From: Robiginitomaculum sp.
Lineage (GTDB): Bacteria > Pseudomonadota > Alphaproteobacteria > Caulobacterales > Maricaulaceae
Direction of reading: 5' to 3'
NCBI GenBank assembly: GCA_021647375.1
Contig: JAKIUV010000066.1
Location: 1 to 15,713, forward strand
DNA: 15,713 nt
In this document: positions 6,809 to 14,718 of the stretch, in pieces
How the letters are laid out: each line of letters begins with the position of its first letter
Numbering within the stretch: position 1 is the first letter of the stretch
The notes under the pieces: model-generated
Told to the model about the DNA's origin: nothing
Database searches by the model: none
The model's input: only the letters and a program-made list of their open reading frames with translations
Position numbers and translations under genes: made by a program

Positions 6809-9800
6809 ATTCTTTCTCTTTGGCGATGTCGCTCTCTTTGTAAAATAGCGAGAACAGCACGGGGATGAAGATGAGGGTTAAAAGGGTCGCTGCTAAAATG
6901 CCGCCAATGACCACGGTGGCGATGGGCGAGAACCGCTCTGCGCCGACGGACAATTCCAGTGCGAGGGGGAGCATGCCGGCAATATCGGAAAACGCTGTCA
7001 TCATAATCGGGCGGTAACGCACGGAAACGGACTCGACCAATGCATCATGCAAATTTGCGCCGTCTCTTAATCGTGATAAAATATAGTCGATGAGAACAAT
7101 GGCATTATTGACCACCGTACCCGTCAGCAAGATAATGCCGAGCAAGGCTGGCATAGATAAATATTTCCCCGCCAGTAGTAGAGCCAAGGCTACCCCGATA
7201 ATTTGCAAAGGAATAGCCATCATAATCGTGAGCGGATGTTTGAAAGAGCGGAACTGGGCGACAAGCACGAGGTACACGGCTAAAATGCCAAGTAACAAAG
7301 CGCGAACCATGCGTTTCTGTGCTTCTGCAAAATCGGTTTGCTCGCCCGTAATGGTAATGCTGTAACCATCAGGGAGTTCAATCTTGTCTATACCTGTTTG
7401 TACATCGGCAATCGCGCCCGATAATGGCCGTCCGTAATTATAGCCCAATATGCTTAGTGTGCGCTGATAGTCTTCACGCGTTACGATACGCGGTGCCAGA
7501 TATTCTTCAATATGCCCGATTTCCCGCATAGGATAGCTGATGCCTGTGCGGCTCATAATATCGACATCAAGGAAGGCGTTAAGTGTATCGCGGTCAGCCT
7601 GTGCATAGCGTACAGAAATGTCTAAATCTTGGTCAAATTCTTGCCTGAAAGGTGTGGCTACAACTCCGACAACAGATTGATAAGCGGCATTGGCAATGGC
7701 GGTTCCGTCTAGGCCAAGTTCGCTAGCGCGTCTTTGATCAATGACGATTTTGGCTTCGGGTGTGTCGATGGCCCAAGAGCGGTAGACATTTTGTGTGCCG
7801 GGCACATTCTGCGTAATAGCGAGAACTTTCTCGCCTAAAATATCAAGCTGTTCTTGCTCGGGGCCGGAAATCCGAACGTCAATCGGAGCAATAGTTGTAG
7901 AGCGCGCCGTACCACCTTTTTCCTTTAGGATTAAAAGCGTGATACCCGGAATGGAGTTTGTTTTTTCCCGCACGCTGTCCATCACGTCCCAAATCGAGCG
8001 CGGGCGTTTATTGCGCGGGGTGAGCGTAACTGTCATTTCGGCTTGGTTGACATCCATAGCGCCGCGCGAACCAAGATAACGCCCGCCCGCCTCATAGCCT
8101 GCCATAGTACTAACCGAGATAACGCCGTCCTCACTCATAAAGGCTTGCTCAATCTGCGAGACGATTTTTAGCGTATCCGCTAGTTCGGTTCCCGGTATAG
8201 AATCTACCGAGACTTGAATGCTACCGCCGTCAAATTTAGGCAGCATTTCACTACCAAGTGATTTCATAATTAGCACACCAGGCACCATAAGAAGCGCCCC
8301 GATAACTAGGGTCAGGATAGGGTATTTCAACGCGCTTTTAAGCCAGCCAATATAAACGCCTTTCACATAATCAAGCAGAGCGTGGAAGGGCGATAGCATT
8401 TTTTCAAGCAAGTGGTTCTCGTGGTCGTCGCGGAGCCAAAGTGCAGAGAGCAGCGGAATTAAAGTCACGGACACAACGAATGAGGAGGCAAGCGCGAAGG
8501 TGAGGGTTAGGGCAAGAGGGCCAAATAATTTACCAACAAACCCGCCGAGGAACATCAAAGGCACAAGCACGGAAATGGTGGTCACCGTCCCCGCAAGGTC
8601 AGCGAGGAAAATTTCTTCCGTGCCGACGAGCGCTGCTTTAAACGGTTTTTCGCCTTGCTTCATATGGCGGTTGATATTTTCCAGCACAACAATGCCGTCA
8701 TCTACTAATAGTCCAATCGAAAGAATAATCGCAGACATGGTAACCATGTTGAGGTCAATGCCTGCAAAATTCATAAATATGAATGTCATCAAAAACGACA
8801 CCGGAATAGACAAGGCAATAATCGCGGCTTGGCGGATATTGGCGAGGAAAAGTAGTACGACAAAAATGGTAAGCACGAGCGCAATTAAAACTGTGGTCGT
8901 CATGTTGTTAATCACAAGCGATGTAAACACGCTATCATCATCTGCGATTTGAATGTCGAGGAGTGGGAATTTGGCTTCAATATCGGCCAATGTCTTTTTC
9001 ACCTCAGCGGCAACCTCGACGGTATTGGCTTCGCCGCGCTTCATCACTTGCAATGCAATCGCCTCCTGCCCGTTATAGTGATAAGCTGAGCGGGCTTCTT
9101 TTTGCATAAAATTAACGGTGGCAATATCGCTAATGAAAACATTACGCCCGCCCATATTGGCGACAACAATATTTTCAATTTGCTGTTCGTTTTCAAGCGT
9201 GAGGTCAAAACGAATAATTGTTTCTTGCGTGCCCTTATTGACACGCCCGCCAGACGCCGTGATGTTCCAGCTCCTCAGGGCAGATTTGACCTGTTCTATG
9301 CTAATACCGTAGCTGCGCATTTGGGCGCGGCTAAGCGTTACTTCCAATTCTTTTTTGTGGCCACCAAACACATCGACAGCCGCCACGCCGTCCACACGCT
9401 GAAACGCGTCTTTTAGGGCATTATCTGCCAGCTCTCTAACATCTTGCAATGGAAGGGCTTTACTCGAAATCGCAAATGTCAAGATCGGTTTATCGGACGA
9501 GGAGAAACTCAGTATTTGCGGTTCTTTTATTTGAAGGGGTAATTTATAACGGATACGGCCTACTGCATTTTGCGTATCCAGCGTCGCCGCTTCTGTAGTT
9601 TTGGTATAATGGAACTCGGCCTTAACAATAGACAAGCCGACCTGTGAGGTAGAGCTGACCTTGCGAATGCCATCAATGGCGGCGACTTCTTCCTCTATAG
9701 CTTTGCTAACATTTTTCGCAATATCCGCAGCCGCTACGCCCGGATACGCGGTGATTACAGTAATCACAGGGGGGTCGGTATCCGGGAATAGCTTGACTGG

Positions 9801-9896
9801 GATTGCGAGCCGGGCAAAGACTCCCAATATGGTAATGCCAATTAATATGGCAAAAATTGTATAGCGGTATTTAAGAGAAAAACGCGGCCAACTCAT
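6789..9896 (-). CDS. RND efflux pump, inner-membrane transporter (HAE1/AcrB type)
   Basis: Proton-driven inner-membrane pump of a tripartite efflux system, 1035 residues, close to AcrB length. It has the twofold RND layout: a first membrane helix at about 11-32, a large periplasmic loop, a helix bundle from about 333-487, a helix near 525-545, a second periplasmic loop and a final bundle from about 865-1018. Transmembrane helix 4 carries the proton-relay pair D399-D400 in GLLVDDGIVVLEN. Near the end is the usual GGILAATLLTLIFIPVLF. At the position of the AcrB TM10 lysine this protein has GTVVNNAIVLIDY (N930, N931), as in SwrC-like and many environmental pumps, so it is not a close AcrB orthologue and the substrate is unknown. 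CusA-like metal signatures were not seen. It overlaps the mfp stop by four bases with GGGAG ahead of the ATG, and overlaps tolC downstream. Confidence 0.95.
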   Translation of the reverse strand: MSWPRFSLKYRYTIFAILIGITILGVFARLAIPVKLFPDTDPPVITVITAYPGVAAADIAKNVSKAIEEEVAAIDGIRKVSSTSQVGLSIVKAEFHYTKTTEAATLDTQNAVGRIRYKLPLQIKEPQILSFSSSDKPILTFAISSKALPLQDVRELADNALKDAFQRVDGVAAVDVFGGHKKELEVTLSRAQMRSYGISIEQVKSALRSWNITASGGRVNKGTQETIIRFDLTLENEQQIENIVVANMGGRNVFISDIATVNFMQKEARSAYHYNGQEAIALQVMKRGEANTVEVAAEVKKTLADIEAKFPLLDIQIADDDSVFTSLVINNMTTTVLIALVLTIFVVLLFLANIRQAAIIALSIPVSFLMTFIFMNFAGIDLNMVTMSAIILSIGLLVDDGIVVLENINRHMKQGEKPFKAALVGTEEIFLADLAGTVTTISVLVPLMFLGGFVGKLFGPLALTLTFALASSFVVSVTLIPLLSALWLRDDHENHLLEKMLSPFHALLDYVKGVYIGWLKSALKYPILTLVIGALLMVPGVLIMKSLGSEMLPKFDGGSIQVSVDSIPGTELADTLKIVSQIEQAFMSEDGVISVSTMAGYEAGGRYLGSRGAMDVNQAEMTVTLTPRNKRPRSIWDVMDSVREKTNSIPGITLLILKEKGGTARSTTIAPIDVRISGPEQEQLDILGEKVLAITQNVPGTQNVYRSWAIDTPEAKIVIDQRRASELGLDGTAIANAAYQSVVGVVATPFRQEFDQDLDISVRYAQADRDTLNAFLDVDIMSRTGISYPMREIGHIEEYLAPRIVTREDYQRTLSILGYNYGRPLSGAIADVQTGIDKIELPDGYSITITGEQTDFAEAQKRMVRALLLGILAVYLVLVAQFRSFKHPLTIMMAIPLQIIGVALALLLAGKYLSMPALLGIILLTGTVVNNAIVLIDYILSRLRDGANLHDALVESVSVRYRPIMMTAFSDIAGMLPLALELSVGAERFSPIATVVIGGILAATLLTLIFIPVLFSLFYKESDIAKEKEYDDKLA

Positions 9897-11056
9897 TGTG
9901 CGGCTCCCTCAGATATGCGTACTTTTACACCCTCATTAAGCGATGGGTAAGGCGTGGTGATGACTTGGTCACCAACACCTAGGCCGTTCTCAATAATAGT
10001 TTGTAGGCCATTACTCGTTCCAAGTGTGATGGGGTTCCAGTGGGCAATTTCACCCCGCATAGTAAAGACGCCTCTGGTACCATTTCTGCTGAAAATAGCT
10101 TGTGTTGGGACAGTTAGGACATTTTCGTATTGCGCAGTAACCAAACGAACTTTGGTCATTGATCCTGCGAAGAACTTATTGCTAATATCGCTATTGAGCT
10201 TAACATCGACAGTGCCCGTATGGGTGCGCTCATCAAGAGCTGGATAAATTTTATCTATTGTGCCAGTCCAAAAACCACCATTCGGTATTTGAATATAAGC
10301 GGTGTTGCCAAGGGCGATATTGCTCATATCGCGCTCGGGAATAGTAATCACGGCTTTGTAATTTGCGCCGCCAACTATATCCATGACGGGTTTTCCGGGT
10401 GCCACTTGTTCACCTTTACGAATATACACTTTCTGAATGCGGCCAGAAACGGGTGCGTAGATTTTACCGTAACCAAGTTTTTGGTGCGAGAGCCTTAGCC
10501 CGCTTTCTTGCTGAGCGATACTGGCGCGCAGGCCTTTCAATTTGCGTTCACTATCATCAAGCGCAGTTTTTGGAATAGCGCCGCCCTCATACAGTGTGCG
10601 GTCAATGATGATTTGCTTTTCAAAGAACTCAATGTCGGCTTCTATTTTGGTAACAGATGCTTTGGCGCGATTGACTTCTGAGCGCACATCTTGCGTGTCC
10701 AGCAAAGCCAGCACTTCACCTGCTTTGACCATATCGCCTTCGCTGAAATATACTTTTGCTATAGTCGTGTTCAGGCGTGCTGATACCATCGTGCGGCCAT
10801 CATCGGTAATCCGCGCCGTATAATCACGGGTGAATTCTAATGTCTGCGGCGATAGGCGAACGGTTTTCACGACCATAGCCCGCGCCGGTGCGGGCGGCGG
10901 CACAACTTGGCGGGCTTTCATCTTGGGCATAATCACAAATTTAGCTACGAGGAGCATGGCGAGCAGAAATAACACGCGCACGACCCATTTTCGGTAATTC
11001 CCTTTGCTCTTTGTTATGGAGTTTAGTTTCTCATTATGCTTTGTCTTCGTATCCAT
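9893..11056 (-). CDS. RND efflux periplasmic adaptor (membrane fusion protein, HlyD/AcrA type)
   Basis: Periplasmic adaptor linking the RND pump to the TolC channel. In its 387 residues there is a basic N-terminal tail, one membrane helix at about 24-43 (VVRVLFLLAMLLVAKFVI) and a proline-rich linker (PPPAPAR). Two half-lipoyl motifs follow (about 92-120, with YFSEGDMVKAGEVLALLD, and 198-227, with APVSGRIQKVYIRKGEQV) on either side of a helical hairpin at about 122-193. Beta-barrel and membrane-proximal domains follow. It is anchored by a helix and not by a lipid: no lipobox is present. AGAGAAGAAA precedes the ATG. It follows tetR by 73 bases and overlaps the pump gene by four bases, which puts it in one operon with them. 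Confidence 0.94.
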   Translation of the reverse strand: MDTKTKHNEKLNSITKSKGNYRKWVVRVLFLLAMLLVAKFVIMPKMKARQVVPPPAPARAMVVKTVRLSPQTLEFTRDYTARITDDGRTMVSARLNTTIAKVYFSEGDMVKAGEVLALLDTQDVRSEVNRAKASVTKIEADIEFFEKQIIIDRTLYEGGAIPKTALDDSERKLKGLRASIAQQESGLRLSHQKLGYGKIYAPVSGRIQKVYIRKGEQVAPGKPVMDIVGGANYKAVITIPERDMSNIALGNTAYIQIPNGGFWTGTIDKIYPALDERTHTGTVDVKLNSDISNKFFAGSMTKVRLVTAQYENVLTVPTQAIFSRNGTRGVFTMRGEIAHWNPITLGTSNGLQTIIENGLGVGDQVITTPYPSLNEGVKVRISEGAAQ

Positions 11057-11074
11057 TTTCTTCTCTTATTGCCA

Positions 11075-11090
11075 GTGAGTAATCGCTTAC
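11075..11090. promoter_or_regulatory. Possible second TetR-binding site before mfp
   Basis: The plus strand reads GTGAGTAATCGCTTAC. This has the same two half-sites (GTGAG and CTTAC) as the tetR operator candidate (GTGAGTACTTAC on the minus strand) but with four extra bases, ATCG, in the middle. It lies 18 bases before the mfp start. The changed spacing alters helical phase, so binding by the same dimer is uncertain. Confidence 0.3.
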
Positions 11091-11129
11091 ATTGATGGTC
11101 AAAAAACGCCAGATAAGCAGATTTTTTCC

Positions 11130-11732
11130 TTATTTTTTCTTCAGGGCGGGCCAAATGACATCCCAAATTTCGTCTGCCATATCGGTAAGTTTGTACTTAA
11201 AATCAAAGATAGACCAACGCACAACTGAACCCTGCACCAAGGTCACCACCATGCGTGCCATTTGATCGGGGTTTACGCTTTTATCAAATACACCTTCTTT
11301 AATGCCGTCTTTGATCAACACCGAGATATTATTTGTCAGCTTAGTTACTATCCCTTGCACTGTCTTTTTAAGCTCCGGGTCTTCAACATGCAGACGATCG
11401 GAGAATAAAATACGCGGCACACCTTTGACCTTACTAACCATGGCTAGATGCCGCCGAATAAATGTCTCAAGTCGCACGTCGGCTGGCTTATCTGAAAGCA
11501 TTTGCCCCTCTAAGGCCTTAAAGACATTGCCCGCGACAAATTCCAACACGGCACGGAAAATATCATTACGGGTTTTGAAATGCCTAAACACGGTCGCTTG
11601 GGCTATACCCACACGGTCAGCAATCGCCTGTGTTGACACTTTCGCAATGCCAACCTCAGCTGCTAATTCTAGCGAGCTTTGAATAATCTCAGCCCGCCGC
11701 TCATCTCCAGTTTTCCTAATCATCCTTTCCAT
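11130..11732 (-). CDS. TetR/AcrR-family transcriptional regulator of the efflux operon
   Basis: Cytoplasmic DNA-binding repressor of the TetR family, probably controlling itself and the efflux genes behind it. With the start chosen here it has 200 residues. The N-terminal HTH spans about residues 33-52 (VSTQAIADRVGIAQATVFRH) and is followed by KTRNDIF, the classic TetR pattern. The rest is the all-helical ligand and dimer domain. The frame is open to an ATG at 11813, but that would add 27 residues without a TetR-like pattern and would start upstream of the predicted promoter, so I prefer ATG 11732. ATG 11723 (three codons later) is also possible. No good Shine-Dalgarno is seen before 11732. 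The inducing ligand is not known. Confidence 0.93.
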   Translation of the reverse strand: MERMIRKTGDERRAEIIQSSLELAAEVGIAKVSTQAIADRVGIAQATVFRHFKTRNDIFRAVLEFVAGNVFKALEGQMLSDKPADVRLETFIRRHLAMVSKVKGVPRILFSDRLHVEDPELKKTVQGIVTKLTNNISVLIKDGIKEGVFDKSVNPDQMARMVVTLVQGSVVRWSIFDFKYKLTDMADEIWDVIWPALKKK

Positions 11733-11736
11733 ATAC

Positions 11737-11756
11737 GCAAGTAAGTACTCACATGC
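11737..11756. promoter_or_regulatory. Candidate TetR operator
   Basis: GCAAGTAAGTACTCACATGC is a 20-base near-palindrome: 16 of 20 positions match its own reverse complement, with a perfect AGTACT centre. It lies between the predicted -10 box and the tetR start, roughly 10-30 bases past the expected transcription start. This is the usual place for TetR-family autorepression. The assignment is from symmetry and position only. Confidence 0.6.
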
Positions 11757-11772
11757 AAGAGGTGTTTTGTAA

Positions 11773-11801
11773 ATTATCGGTAATAATATAATCTGGTTCA
11801 A
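11773..11801 (-). promoter_or_regulatory. Sigma70-type promoter for the tetR-mfp-rnd-tolC operon
   Basis: On the minus strand TTGAAC (11801-11796) is followed after exactly 17 bases by GATAAT (11778-11773), a five-of-six match to the -10 consensus. Transcription would start near 11766, giving a leader of about 34 bases to the tetR ATG at 11732, with the operator candidate inside it. Confidence 0.6.
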
Positions 11802-11894
11802 TTTTGTCGGCATTCAAAGGGGCGTTTCTAATATCTGCAATTGAACCACTCCGGGTTTGCAGGAGGCTCCCAATCTATAGTAAAAGGAGCCATT

Positions 11895-12196
11895 ATGAGC
11901 AACGTAAGGCATACATTTTCACTTGAAGTGCGAGCGCGAGCCGTGCAGATGGTGTTGGAGAACGAGAGCGATTATTCGTCTCGTTAGACGGCGATTACGT
12001 CGATTTCAGCCAAAATTGGATGCGTACCACAAATTTTAAGTAGTTGGATCAAGCGCCGCGAAGTCGACAGCAGCACTCGTGCGGGCGTTACCACCGATAT
12101 GGCCGACAAAATGAAAGCTTTGGAACGAGAGGTTTGAGACCTTCGTCAGGCCATGAGATATTGCGCAAGGCGTCTGCGTATTTTGCCCATTTTTAA
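11895..12196 (+). pseudogene. IS3-family transposase OrfA, inactivated
   Basis: It starts with ATG after AAAAGGAGCCATT, a good ribosome site, and reads MSNVRHTFSLEVRARAVQMV. Later parts of the HTH and leucine-zipper region can be followed (ISAKIGC, SSWIKRREVD, DKMKALEREV, DLRQA). There is a TAG at 11985-11987 where family members usually have Trp, and a TGA at 12135-12137 in place of Arg. Near 12153 one base has been lost, after which the other frame reads NEILRKASAYFAHF and stops at 12196. OrfA normally supplies DNA binding and joins OrfB by programmed frameshifting; this copy cannot make a full product. Confidence 0.85.
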
Positions 12197-12231
12197 CTTA
12201 TTATGGCGGAGCTTGCCCCCCCGTTCAAGCG

Positions 12232-13138
12232 ATGACAAATTTTATTGATTATCACCGTAGTGATTATGGGGTCGAGCCAATCTGTAAGACCTTATCGATT
12301 GCCCCGACGACATATTATGCTCGCTTGGCCGCGCGTAATGATCCGAGCAAACTGTCTGCACGGGCAAAGCGTGATGTAATTTTAAAGCCAGAAATCAAGC
12401 GCGTGTTTAAAGAGAATTACAAAGTCTACGGTGTGCGTAAAGCCTGGCGACAAATGCAGTGAGAGAACTACGACGTAGCCTAGATGCACGGTCGAGCGCT
12501 TGATGCGCGAACTGGGCATTAGGCGCGTTATACGGGGTAAAAGTCAGCAAACTACCATCAGCAACAAAGCGGATGTCTGCCCACGGAATCTGGTGAACAG
12601 ACAGTTCAAAGCACTGCACCCAACATATTATGGGTATCTGATTTTACCTATGTCTCCACATGGGCAGGGTTCGTCTATGTGGCATTTATTATCGATACCT
12701 TTGCTCGCCGAATTGTCGGTTGGCGGGTGAGCCGAACGCCGCATACAAAGCTTGTACTGGACGCACTGGAACAGGCTCAGCACGAGCGGCAGCCCGTTCA
12801 TAAATCGGGCCTTGTGCATCACAGTGATCGGGGTAGCCAATATGTGTCGATTAAATACGCGGAACGTCTGGTTGAAACCGGCATTGAACCGTCAGTTGGC
12901 AGTGTCGGCAATAGCTACGACAATGCCTTGGCCGAGACGATAAACGGGCTTTACAAAGCCGAAGTCATTCACCAATACGGGTCGTGTAAATCATTTGAAG
13001 CGGTCGAATTCGCAACACTTAAATGGGTAGACAGGTTCAACCTTGGACGAATATTTAGAGCCGATTGGCAACATACCGCCAGCAGACGCAGAGGAGAATT
13101 ACTATGCAAACCTAGACAAAGTCCCAAAAGCAGCATAA
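12232..13138 (+). pseudogene. IS3-family transposase OrfB, inactivated
   Basis: Pieces in three frames together make a full OrfB integrase. The first piece runs from MTNFIDYHRSDYGVEPIC to AWRQMQ and a TGA at 12460-12462. After an added base near 12480 comes RCTVERLMRELGIRRVIRGK through NRQFKA. After a lost base near 12620 the core domain follows: WVSDFTYVSTWAGFVYV with the first Asp, HHSDRGSQYVS with the second Asp, and ALAETINGLYKAEV with the Glu of the DDE triad. An extra base near 13055 restores the normal tail EPIGNIPPADAEENYYANLD and the TAA at 13136-13138. All catalytic residues survive in the DNA, but the gene has one stop and three frameshifts. Confidence 0.88.
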
Positions 13139-13161
13139 ATGAAACCCAAAGCACACCCTAA

Positions 13162-13201
13162 TTAAGCTGCCACATGGTCCAAATTATAGGATCACCTCAC
13201 A
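13162..13201 (-). repeat. Solitary IS end, left arm of a 40-bp inverted repeat
   Basis: This segment is the inverted copy of 14679-14718, with 37 of 40 bases identical and 29 of them in one uninterrupted block (13162-13190). On the minus strand it begins TGTGAGGTGATCCTATAATT. In the other copy the same sequence is the outer end of an IS3-type element next to orfB, so this is probably the right tip of a related element whose body was lost. It joins directly to the tail of the decayed IS3 element on its left. Confidence 0.75.
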
Positions 13202-13215
13202 GTAAGCATCATAAT

Positions 13216-13231
13216 AAAAAGCTAGCTTTTT
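13216..13231. terminator. AT-rich palindrome before the DUF547 gene
   Basis: AAAAAGCTAGCTTTTT is a perfect 16-base palindrome just inside the left IS end. The A run, short GC core and T run resemble a small intrinsic terminator, which could insulate the next gene from read-through out of the IS. The stem is weak and has no room for a loop, so this is uncertain. Confidence 0.25.
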
Positions 13232-13282
13232 GCCTCTATTAGTGTATTTATTGCTTTTCGATAAAGGCTGTAAAGGGTAATA

Positions 13283-14509
13283 ATGTCAATATATCAAGTT
13301 AAATCAAGATGGGTATCTGCGGGGGTAGCACTAGGGATCGCATTTTACGGGCACATTAGTAATGCACAAAGTAGCAATCAAATCATGTCCCAACAGCAAT
13401 CAGTACACACTATCCAACAGGGTAGTACTGTTTACGATATATTTTCCCCACAAATGCAGACTGGAAAAGCTGTATTAGATTATCAACTATGGGACGCAGC
13501 GCTGCAAAGTGTAGTCTTACGACTTGGGGATTCTATTCGTCGCCGAGCTAGACGACCAAGCGCCATTGTGGGCACCCGGTTTGTTAGTGGTCATAAATCG
13601 GCCTATAGACTTGAAGGGAGTCGAGTGACGTTCTCATATATGGATGCAGAGTTTAAACGTGAACTATCGGCATATAGAGCAGATTTAGTCCGAATAGCGA
13701 ATCAAATAGATTTGACACATTTAGCAAAAAAAGAGCAACTTGCCTTTTGGTATAATCTTCATAATGTATTGGTGATAGAAAACATTGCTCTAAATTACCC
13801 AATAAAAAAACCTGCAAAACTGTTATTAGGAGCTAACAAACAACTGTTTCACGACGCAAAGCTAGTCACCATTAAAGGCGTTCCCCTCAGTCTAAGAAAC
13901 ATCCGCGAAAACATTGTTTATAAAAATTGGGATAGCCCAAAAGTCATATATGGTTTTTTCTATGGCAATATAGGGGGGCCAGCGTTACAAAATTATGCCA
14001 TTACCAGTAAAAATGTAGATACGGTTCTAAGCATGCATGGGCGTGAATTTGTTAATTCTCTTAGAGGTTTTCACGCAGAGAGAAACTCGCTTAATGTTTC
14101 CGTTTTATACGAAGAAGCGAGGCCTTATTTTTTTAAAAATTGGCCAATAGACCTTAAAAAACACTTAGAAAAATATGCCACACCTGACGTTACAGAGGAG
14201 TTGCAACAGGACAAGCCGATAGTAATTGATGGGTTTGACGATATCGTTGCCGATCTTCTCGGCGGCAGTATGCCGATTACCTCATATGTTAGTCGATCAA
14301 CCAATGATATTATTGCGCCAATTGGCGTGCCGCCAGAAATTGCTAGGCTTATGAATGAACTTCATGATAAAGCTGTGGTAATGCGGCGACGCGGCATGGT
14401 AAATAGAGGTGGAACTGTCATTATCGAAGATATTTATACTGATGACGACGAAGATGAATATGATGAAAATGCAGAAGGGTCATTGGCGGCACCTAAACCA
14501 GAGGAGTAG
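13283..14509 (+). CDS. Exported DUF547 domain protein
   Basis: 408 residues. The N-terminal signal peptide (VSAGVALGIAFYGHISNA, likely cut after residue 28) predicts export. The middle matches the DUF547 pattern: EQLAFWYNLHNVLVIENIAL at about 151-170, then NYPIKKP, GVPLSLRNIREN and VIYGFFYGNIGGPALQNYA at about 221-239. The IGGP form stands where many members have a Cys-containing CG..SCP motif. The molecular role of DUF547 proteins is not known to me. The tail is acidic (TDDDEDEYDENAE, about 386-398). A ribosome site AAAGGG lies six bases before the ATG. It is intact between broken IS copies and visibly more AT-rich than the core genes, which suggests acquisition by transfer or a different age. 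No partner gene is nearby. Confidence 0.85.
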   Translation: MSIYQVKSRWVSAGVALGIAFYGHISNAQSSNQIMSQQQSVHTIQQGSTVYDIFSPQMQTGKAVLDYQLWDAALQSVVLRLGDSIRRRARRPSAIVGTRFVSGHKSAYRLEGSRVTFSYMDAEFKRELSAYRADLVRIANQIDLTHLAKKEQLAFWYNLHNVLVIENIALNYPIKKPAKLLLGANKQLFHDAKLVTIKGVPLSLRNIRENIVYKNWDSPKVIYGFFYGNIGGPALQNYAITSKNVDTVLSMHGREFVNSLRGFHAERNSLNVSVLYEEARPYFFKNWPIDLKKHLEKYATPDVTEELQQDKPIVIDGFDDIVADLLGGSMPITSYVSRSTNDIIAPIGVPPEIARLMNELHDKAVVMRRRGMVNRGGTVIIEDIYTDDDEDEYDENAEGSLAAPKPEE

Positions 14510-14526
14510 GTTTCCTAAATATTATC

Positions 14527-14678
14527 TGTAGTGGTTCATACTTGATCTGACAGTTTCCGGTTTTTCCGATGGTGATTTGTCAGTTAAGTTTGGTCTAAAA
14601 ACTTCTCCTTCCAAATCTCTTTACCCTCTAACATAGTTTCAAGAGGTGTTCTTCCGCAACACATTTTTCCTTGGTGGG
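14527..14678 (-). mobile_element. IS481-like element end fragment
   Basis: The tip TGTAGTGGTTCATACTTGAT (14527 onward), followed by CTGACAGT, resembles IS481-type ends. On the minus strand the ORF before it encodes the end of a transposase. The remainder of the element is cut off at 14679 by another IS end. Family placement is from memory of terminal sequences and the protein tail. Confidence 0.5.
14584..14678 (-). pseudogene. C-terminal piece of an IS481-like transposase
   Basis: On the minus strand this reads HQGKMCCGRTPLETMLEGKE and then IWKEKFLDQT, stop. THQGKMCCGRTP followed by a short tail is typical of IS481-type integrase-core transposases. The frame upstream is shared, by chance, with a different IS3-type OrfB, so a translation tool joins the two into one 256-residue ORF. 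The true gene has lost its catalytic part. Confidence 0.6.
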
Positions 14679-14718
14679 TGAGAGGTGGCCCTATAATTTG
14701 GACCATGTGGCAGCTTAA
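14679..14718 (+). repeat. IS end, right arm of a 40-bp inverted repeat
   Basis: Inverted partner of 13162-13201 (37 of 40 identical). On the plus strand it begins TGAGAGGTGGCCCTATAATT and leads into the 3' end of an IS3-type orfB on the minus strand, so it is most likely that element's right terminal repeat. The DUF547 gene lies between the two copies. Confidence 0.75.

Larger units (their letters stand above)
11842..13161 (+). mobile_element. Decayed IS3-family element, left end present, right end missing
   Basis: The left tip TGAACCACTCCGGGTTTGCA (11842 onward) resembles terminal repeats of IS3-family elements that begin TGAACC(G/A)C(C/T)CCGGGTTT. It is followed by AAAGGAG, orfA and orfB. 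The matching inverted tip (AACCCGG...GGTTCA) is not found after orfB. About 20 bases past the orfB stop, the sequence changes to the end of a different IS. The element has lost its right end and carries stops and frameshifts in both ORFs, so it cannot move on its own. Confidence 0.8.

Noticed and set aside
8500..8952. 150-codon plus-strand ORF opposite the RND pump
   Set aside because: It lies wholly antisense to a conserved membrane region of the pump gene and has no independent support.
9893..11056. Adaptor protein as a lipoprotein like AcrA
   Set aside because: No lipobox cysteine follows the hydrophobic segment; it is anchored by a helix.
11733..11813. N-terminal extension of the TetR protein from ATG 11813
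   Set aside because: It lies upstream of the predicted promoter and operator and lacks TetR-like sequence.
12232..12462. Short OrfB piece as a separate small protein
   Set aside because: It continues as OrfB after the stop and frameshift, so it is part of a pseudogene.
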